From Amoebophrya sp. AT5.2 (lineage: Eukaryota > Sar > Dinophyceae > Syndiniales > Amoebophryaceae), in the NCBI GenBank assembly GCA_005223375.1, contig RXOD01003873.1:1-41720 (forward strand): DNA of 41,720 nucleotides, in the 5' to 3' direction. The notes beneath the pieces are model-generated. The model was not told the origin of the DNA and made no database searches. It saw only the letters and a program-made list of their open reading frames with translations. The translations under genes and the position numbers were made by a program. Within the stretch, counting starts at the first letter, position 1. Each line of letters starts with the position of its first letter. Of the stretch, positions 30,101 to 39,100 are shown piece after piece.

Positions 30101-33100
30101 CAGTGCTCGACTACATCACGTTTGGGAGTTCGTTGTCCGTCCGCAACTGCGGAAGGCTCGGCAACGCCCTCTCCGTGTACGGGACGTCGCGACTCGGAAG
30201 CTCGATGTCTGTGCTGGACTACGTGATCCTGTCGTCGACGTTTTCTTGTCGCAGCTTCCTGCGGCTCGGGTCTTCGCTCTCCACCTTCGGCGTGCACCGG
30301 CTCGGCAGCTCGCTCTCGACGCTCGACTTCATCGCCTTCGGCAGCAGCTTATCGTTGAGGAGCTTCGGCAGACTCGGATCTTCGCTGTCCGTGTACGGGC
30401 TCTCGCGACTCGGGTCGAGCTTCTCGCTCACCGACTTCGCGTGCGTGGGCAGCAGCTTCTCGCTCCGCTCCTTCGCGCGCTTCGGCAGTACCTGCAGTTT
30501 GTACAGCTTCACGACGCTCGGCAGTTCCCTCTCCCTCCTCGACTACGCCAGCTTCGGGTCGTCGATCTCGATCCGCAACTTCGTGCGCGCGGGAAGTGCG
30601 TTAAGTCTGTACGGCATCGGCTTGCTCGGTTCCGCCATGTCCGTTTTGGACTACGTCAGCATCGGCTCGTCGATTTCCTTCCGCTCCTTCGCGCGGATGG
30701 GAAGTGCGTTTTCGGTGTACGGAATCACGCGGTGCGGCTCCAGTTACTCGGTGTTAGACTACATCGAGCTGGGGAGCGCAATGTCGATCCGGTCGTTTTC
30801 ACGGGTGGGGTCGTCGATTTCCGTGTTCGGCATCGTCCGCCTCGGGTCGAGCTTCTCCATCGTCGACTGGTGCATGTTCGGCAGTTCGCTCTCCTTGAAG
30901 TCCTTCGGGCGCTTCGGCCACAAGCTCTCCGTGTACGGCGTTTCGCGCCTCGGGTCCGCCGTGTCGATCTTAGCGTTTTACACGCTGGGCAGCTCGATCT
31001 CGGTCCGCTCGTTCTGCCGGTACGGGTCCGCGCTGTCCGTGTACGGGATGAGCCGGTTGGGGTCGGCTTTATCTGTGTTGGATTTCGCGCACATGGGCAG
31101 CACGGTGTCACTCACCAGCTTCGGGCGGCTCGGTTCCGGCCTGTCGATCTACGGGCTCGCGCGGTTCGGGAGTTCCCTCTCCGTACTCGACTACACGAGC
31201 ATCGGGAGCGCTTTGTCCATGCGGACATTTAGCAGGTTCGGAAGCAGCTTTTCGCTCTACGGCATGGGCCAGCTCGGTAGCTCCCTGTCCACGCTCGACT
31301 TTGTCCACCTCGGCTCCTGCGCTTCCGTAAGAGCGCTGTCCAGACTGGGGAAATCGCTCTCCGTGTACGGCCTGACGCTTCTCGGCAGTTCGATTTCCGT
31401 CCTGAACGCGGTGGCGATGGGCTCCGGACTCTCGATCCGGTCGTTCTGCAGAGCCGGGTCCGCGACGTCGATCTACGGGATCGCGCGGCTCGGTTCCGCC
31501 ATGTCCTGTCTTGACTACATCAGTTTCGGATCGTCGTGTTCCGTCAAGTCCTTCTGCCGCTGGGGTAGTGGTCTCTCCGTCTACGGCACGGCGCGCATGG
31601 GGTCCGCGTTCTCGATTTTGGACTTTTTACATCTCGGCAGCAGCCTGTCGATGCGCAGCTACACCCGGATTGGGAGCAGCTTCTCCGTGTACGGATACGT
31701 GAAGCTCGGCTCGAGCCTCTCCGTCCTGGACTACGTGTTCGCGGGCAGCTCGCTCAGTTTGCGGTCCTACGTGTACTTCGGCAGCTCGCTCTCCGCATAC
31801 GGCGCGCTGAACCTGTGTTCGTCGCTGTCGATCCGGTCCTTCGTCCGTTGCGGATCCACCTGCTCGGTGTACGGCGTGGCGCGTTTGGGATCGAGTGTCT
31901 CGATTCTCGACTACGTGGCGCTGGGCTCGTCCCTGTCGATGCGTTCCTACACGAGACTGAGTTCGTCCATCTCGGTGTTCGGCACGACCCGGCTCGGGTC
32001 GGCGCTCTCCGTTTTGGATTACGTGCACTTCGGGAGCGACTTGAGTCTGCGCAGCTTCCTGCGGCTGGGAAGTTCGATTTCCGCGATGGGCCTGTGCCGC
32101 CTCGGGTCGGTGCTGTCTTTAGTGGACTTCGTGAACTTCGGGAGCTCGCTGTCGTGCCGCTCCATGTGCCGGCTGGGCTCCACGCTCTCCGTGTACGGCA
32201 TGGCGCGACTCGGGTCGAACGTATCGATTTTGGACTACGTGAACTTCGGCAGCAGTCTCTCCCTCCGAGGCTTCCACCGGTTCGGCAGTTCCTTCTCCGT
32301 GTACGGCATGTCGCGAATCGGATCCTGTTTTTCCATCCTCGACTTCGTCAGTGTCGGCAGCTCCATGTCGACGCGAACGTTCTCACGGCTCGGGTCCGCG
32401 ATGTCGACGTACGGGCTGATCACCCTCGGCAGTTCCGTCTCCGTGCTCGATTACTTCAACCTCGGGTCGAACATGTCGATCAGAAGCTACCTACGGTGCG
32501 GCAGCTCTTTGTCGATCTACGGGATGGTGAACCTCTGTTCATCGATTTCCGTGCTGGACCTCGTGCAGATGGGCAGTGCGTTTTCTATGCGGAACTTCAT
32601 CCGGCTGGGCAGCTCTTTGTCCGTCTACGGCATATCCAAACTCGGCAGTTCCTGCAGCGTGTTGGATTTTGTGTCCGTCGGCTCCACCTGTTCGCTCCGG
32701 TCCTTCACGCGCTTCGGCTCTTCCCTCTCCGTCTACTGCATGATGAAGCTGGGCTCGGGCGTGTCGATTTTGGACTTCCAGGGCCTGGGGTCGACGTTCT
32801 CGATCCGCAGTTTCGTGCGTTTGGGGAGCTCCATGAGCGTGTTCGGCGTGACGCATTTGGGATCGGAGATGTCCGTGCTCGACTTCATCACGTTCGGCTC
32901 CGCGTTGTCACTCCGGTCAGCGCTGCGCTGTGGTAGTAGCTTGTCCGTGTACGGGCTGTCGCGGCTAGGATCTGCGGTTTCCGTGTTGGACTTTATCAGC
33001 TTCGGGTCTGCGATCTCGTTGAGATCGTTCGCCAGACTGGGCTCTTCCCTCAGCGTGTTCGGCGTGATGCGGTGCGGTTCGCAGGTCTCGATTCTCGACC

Positions 33101-36100
33101 TGTGTTCGCTGGGAAGCTCCTTTTCGCTCAGGTCGATGATGCGGTTCGGATCGACTCTCTCCCTGTACGGCATGGTGCGGTTCGGCTCGCAGATGTCAGT
33201 GCTGGACTTCTTCCACATGGGCAGCGGTATGTCGATCCGCACGGCGATGCGATTGGGCAGCTCCACCTCGATTTTCGGGCTGTGCAGACTCGGGTCCGCC
33301 ATGTCGATTCTCGACTTCGTCGGCATCGCGTCCTCGTTATCCGTCCGCAGCTTCCACCGCATGGGATCGTCCCTTTCCGTCTTCGGCGTCGCGAGATGCG
33401 GAAGCAGTCTCTCGATCTTGGACTTCGCCTGCGTCGGATCGACGATGTCGGTGCGGAGCTTCTCGAGGCTGGGCTCGGCCCTCTCTGTGATGGGGATCTG
33501 CAACCTGGGGTCCTCGCTGTCGATATTGGATTTCGTCTCCCTCGGGTCCGCGTTCTCCACGAGGAGGTTTTTCCGGCTGGGGTCCACGATTTCCGTGTAC
33601 GGTATCACGACGTTCGCCAGCACAATGAGCGTGTTGGACTACGCGCAGTTGGGCTCCAGCATTTCAGTAAGGAGTTTCGTGCGCATGGGCAGTTCGCTGT
33701 CCGTGTTTGGCATGACGCGGCTGGGGTCGTCGTTTAGCGTTTTAGACGCGATCTCGCTGGGGTCGACACTTTCCCTCCGCTCGGTGATGCGGTTCGGCAG
33801 CAGCGTTTCCGTGTTCGGCTTGACCCGGCTCGGCAGCTCTCTATCGCTGCTAGACGCGTTTTCCGTGGGGAGTACGCTGTCATTAAGGAGCTTCATCCGC
33901 CTGGGCAGCAGCTGCTCCACGTACGGATTCGCTCTACTCGGGTCGAGTGTGAGCATCATGGACACCTTCCACCTGGGGTCCACGATTTCGCTGCGGAGCT
34001 TCCTGAAGCTGGGTTCCTCGATTTCGCTCTACGGCATCGCGAACATGGGCAGCAACATGTCGCTGCTCGACTACGTGCACCTCGGGAGCGTGTTGTCGGT
34101 GCGGAACGTGCTGCGGCTCGGGTCTAGTTACTCCATCTACGGCATCACGCGGCTGGCCTCCTCCATGTCCATCCTCGACGCGGGCAGCTTCGGCTCGACC
34201 TGCTCGTTACGGTCGTTTTTGCGGCTCGGAAGCTTTTGTTCGCTATACGGCGTGGCGCGCGTTGGTTCCTCCATGTCGATCCTCGACTTCGCCATGATCG
34301 GGTCGTCGCTTTCGCTCCGGTCGTTATCCAGGTTCGGATCCAGCTACAGTGTTTTCGGCGCAGTGCTGCTGGGATCGAGCTTCTCGCTGCTCGACTTCGC
34401 GCACTTCGGATCCAGCATTTCGATGCGGATGTGCTCGCGACTCGGCAGTGGTTGCTCCGTATACGGCATGACGCGCATCGGTTCGCAGCTCTCGATTCTC
34501 AACTACGCCAACTTCGGATCCGCGCTCTCGATGCGCTCCTTCTCCCGCTGCGGATCTTCCGTTTCCGTCTACGGGCTGGTCCGCTTCGGCAGTTCGTTAT
34601 CCCTGCTCGATCGCGTCACGCTGGGGAGTTCGTTTTCTTTAAGGACGATGATGCGGCTGGGTAGTTCCATTTCGGTGTTCGGGATCGCGAAACTGGGATC
34701 GAGCGTGTCGATTTTGGATTACGTGTCCATGGGATCCTGCCTGTCGATGCGCGGTTTCGGGCGCATGGGATCCAGCGCGTCCATCTACGGCATGTGCCGG
34801 CTCGGATCCCAGCTGTCCGTGCTGGACTTCATCAACTTCGGGTCGACGTGCTCGTTCCGGGGGTTTATGCGGCTGGGATCCTCCATCTCCATGTACGGCT
34901 ACGCGCGGATCGGTTCTGCGCTCTCCGCGCTGGACTTCGTGCACATGTCATCGAGTCTGTCGTTGAGGAGCTTCGCAAGACTCGGGAGCTCGCTGTCCCT
35001 GTACGGCCTCTCCTACATCAGCTCCGGCCTCTCCGTTCTCGACTGCCTGCAGATCGGCAGCTGCTTATCCGTCCGCTCCTTCATGCGGCTCGGCAGCAGC
35101 TATTCCGTCTACGGCATCACCCGACTCGGCAGCTGCGTATCGGTGCTGGATTCCTCGAGTTTCGGCAGTTCGCTGTCGTTAAGGAGCTTCTGCCGCATGG
35201 GTTCGAGCCTTTCGTTGTACGGGGTGCTGAAGCTGGGGACCAGCCTGTCTGTCGCGGACTACATCCTTTGCGGCAGTTCGTTTTCCGTGCGCAGCTTCTG
35301 CCGCGTCGGCTCAAGTTTATCCGCGTACGGGACGATCCGCTGCGGTAGTCAATACTCGCTGCTGGACTTCGCCTCGCTCGGATCTTCCCTCTCGCTCTGC
35401 AGCTTCGCGCGGTTCGGCAGTTCCTATTCCGTGTACGGAACCGTGCGCCTGGGTTCCCAGTTTTCGCTGCTGGATTCCAGCTTCCTCGGATCCTCCTTCT
35501 CCACGCGGTCCTACTCGCGGTTCGGCAGCAAGATTTCCGTGTACGGGTGCCACCGACTGGGCAGCAGTCTCTCCGTGCTGGACTTCGTGCAGGTGGGAAG
35601 CAGTCTTTCCTTCCGCTCGTTCTCGCGCATCGGGAGCAACGTGAGCTTCTTCGGGATGGCGCTGCTGGGGTCGATGGTTTCCGTGCTGGACTACGGGTTC
35701 TTCACCTCCTCGCTCTCCGTCCGCATGTACTCCCGTATCGGCGCCGGTTTGTCCGTCTACGGGCTCGCGCGGCTCGGCTCGGCACTCTCCGTCCTTGACT
35801 ACATCATGCTGGGGAGTGGCTGCTCGATCCGCTCGTTTTCCCGGATCGGATCTTCCATCTCGGTGTTTGGTGCGACCAAGATCGGATCTTCTCTATCGGC
35901 GTTGGACTTCTTCGTCCTCGGGTCGTCGATGTCATTAAGGAACTTCTACCGCACGGGGTCCGGCTGTTCCGTGTACGGCTTCTGCAAGCTGGGGTCGTCG
36001 AACTCGATCCTCGACTTCATCAACGTGGGCAGCTGTCTATCGGTGCGGATGTTCTCCAGGCTTGGGTCGAGCTTCTCCCTGTACGGCATCTGCAAGCTGG

Positions 36101-39100
36101 GATCCAGCATGAGCGTGCTCGACTCGTGCCACATCGGCAGCGGCCTTTCTGTGCGGGGCTTTGCGCGGCTCGGATCTTCCCTCTCGGTGTTCGGCATGGC
36201 GCGGTTCGGCTCCTGCCTCAGCATTCTGGACCGGATCAGCTGCGGGTCTTCGTTGTCCGTGCGCAGCTTCGCGCGGCTGGGGTCGTCGCTCTCCGTGTTC
36301 GGCATGACGCGGTTAGGCAGCAACATCTCGATCCTCGACTTCATCAACTTCGGCTCGACCTGTTCTCTAAGGAACTTCCTGCGCCTCGGCTCCAGCCTCT
36401 CCGTGTTCGGCGTCACCACCCTGTCCAGTTCGTGTTCCGTGCTCGACTACCTGCAACTCGGGTCCGCAATTTCCACCCGCTCCTACGCGCGTCTCGGCAG
36501 CTCCCTCTCCGTGTATGGCATGGTGCGGTTCGGGAGCTCCATGTCTTTATTGGATATGTGCCATTTAGGCTCCGCGATGAGCTGCCGGAACTTCTGCCGC
36601 ATGGGCTCCAGTCTTTCTGTGTTCGGCATCTGCCGCGTGGGCTCGAACCTCTCGATCCTCGACTACCTGCACCTGGGCTCCACCATCTCGTTGCGCGCGT
36701 TCGGCCGGCTCGGATCTGCGATGAGCGTGTACGGCATGAGCCGGTGCGGGTCGTCAATGTCGCTTCTCGACTTCGCGCACTTCGGCAGCGGGATTTCGCT
36801 GCGCTCCTTCCTCCGCCTCGGGTCCACGCTGTCGGTCTACGGCATGACGCGCATGAGTTCCAACGCGAGCCTGCTCGACTTCCTGACGCTCGGGAGCTCG
36901 CTGTCATTAAGAAACTTCCTGCGGCTGGGATCGAGCCTTTCCGTGTTCGGCATGTGCCGCATGGGATCGACTCTTTCAACACTCGATCTGGTGAACCTGG
37001 GCAGCTCGATGTCGCTGAGGAACTACAGCCGGCTGGGGTCTTCCCTCTCCGTGTTCGGCATGATCCGGTTGGGGTCGCAGATCTCTGTGCTGGACTCGAT
37101 TCAGCTCGGCAGCTCGATTTCCGTGCGCTGCTACGCGCGCCTCGGGTCGTCGCTCTCCGTGTTCGGGCAGTTCCGGCTGGGCTCGGCGCTGTCGTTGCTG
37201 GATATGATCAGTTTGAGCAGTTCTTTGTCCGTCCGGAACTTCGCGCGGCTGGGCAGCAGCGTCTCCGTGTACGGGCTGTCCCGGCTCGGGTCCTGCTGCA
37301 GCATCCTCGACACGACGCAGCTGGGCAGTTCTCTTTCCGTGCGCAGCCTCGCGCGGCTGGGATCTTCCCTCTCCGTGTTCGGCATGACGCGGCTCGGCTC
37401 GAACCTTTCGGTCCTCGACTGCTGCGAGATCGGATCGAATTTATCGGTCCGCATGTTCGCGCGATTGGGTAGTTCCCTCTCCGTCTACGGCATCTCGCGT
37501 TTCGGGAGCAGTATGAGTGTGCTCGACTTCCTGCAGGTCGGCTCTGCGCTTTCAGTAAGGCAGTACTGCCGACTGGGTAGTTCTATTTCTGTCTACGGGA
37601 TCACGCGACTCTCGTCCTGCTGCAGTCTGATCGACACGCTGCAGCTGGGTTCCTGCGTCTCGATGCGGTCGTATTTAAGGGTGGGAAGCTCGCTGAGCGT
37701 ATACGGCATGTTTCGCCTAGGGTCGCACATGAGCCTGCTGGACTTCTTACAGCTCGGGTCGTCCATCTCGCTGCGGAAGGTGGCGCGGTTGGGCAGCTCG
37801 CTGAGCGTGTACGGCATGACGCGGTTTTCCAGCAATTTATCATTGCTCGACATGCTGCAGCTGGGCAGCGCGTTGTCCACGCGCAGCTACATGCGGCTGG
37901 GGAGTTCGTTATCGGTGTTCGGCATCACGCACCTGGCCTCGAACATCTCGGTGCTGGACATGCTGCAGCTGGGTTCGTGCCTGTCCGTGCGGACCTTCAC
38001 GCGGTTGGGCAGTTCCCTCTCCGTGTTCGGCATCACGCATGTCTCCTCGAACATGAGCATCCTGGACTTCGTGCACCTGGGCAGCAACCTCTCCGTGCGC
38101 TCCTACTTCCGGCTGGGATCTTCCCTCTCCGTGTTCGGCATCTCGCGGCTCGGCAGTTCCATGTCCGTGCTCGACCTGTTGCACTTGGGGTCGTCGGTCT
38201 CGGTGCGCTCCTGGACGCGCGCAGGCAGCTCCCTTTCCGTGTACGGCATGAGCCGGTTCGGATCCGGATTCAGCTGCCTGGATTTCGCCATGTTCGGCTC
38301 GGCCATGTCCGTGCGGAGTTACTGCCGCCTCGGATCCAGCCTTTCCGTGTTCGGCACCTGCCGACTCGGGTCGAGCCTCTCCATCCTGGACGTGATCCAG
38401 CTCGGATCGTCGTTTTCCGTGCGCTCGTTCGCGCGACTCGGAAGTTCCCTGTCGTTGTTCGGCATCGCGCGGTGCGGCTCCACACTGTCTGTGCTGGATT
38501 TGACGCACATCGGCTCGACGGTGAGCGTGCGGAGCTTCGCGCGGTTGGGATCCTCCGCGTCGGTGTTCGGGGTGACGCGGATGGGGTCGACTTTGTCCGT
38601 CCTGGACTCGGTCTACCTCGGCAGTTCTCTCTCGCTGCGCAGCTACAGTCGCTTGGGATCCACGCTGTCCGTTTTCGGCATGACGCGCATCGGGTCCTGT
38701 CTTTCACTGCTCGACACGCTGCAGCTGGGTTCCTCCATGTCCATGCGCTACTTCCTCCGCCTGGGGTCTTCGCTGTCCGTGTTCGGCATGACGCGGCTGG
38801 GCTCGAACCTCTCGGTATTGGACATGCTGCAGTGCGGTAGCTCCTTGTCCGTCCGCTACTACCACCGGTTGGGGTCTAGCCTCTCCGTCTTCGGCACGGT
38901 ACAACTGGGCAGCAACCTCTCCGTGCTGGACTTCTTCATGCTCGGTAGCTCGTTCTCGGTGCGCAGCTTCAGCCGCCTCGGATCATCCCTCTCCGTATTC
39001 GGGCTGGCGCGGATGGGCTCCGCGATTTCTCTTGTCGACACGATCCAGCTCGGCAGCTGCCTGTCCGTCCGCAGCTTCTGCCGGCTCGGATCGAACCTCA

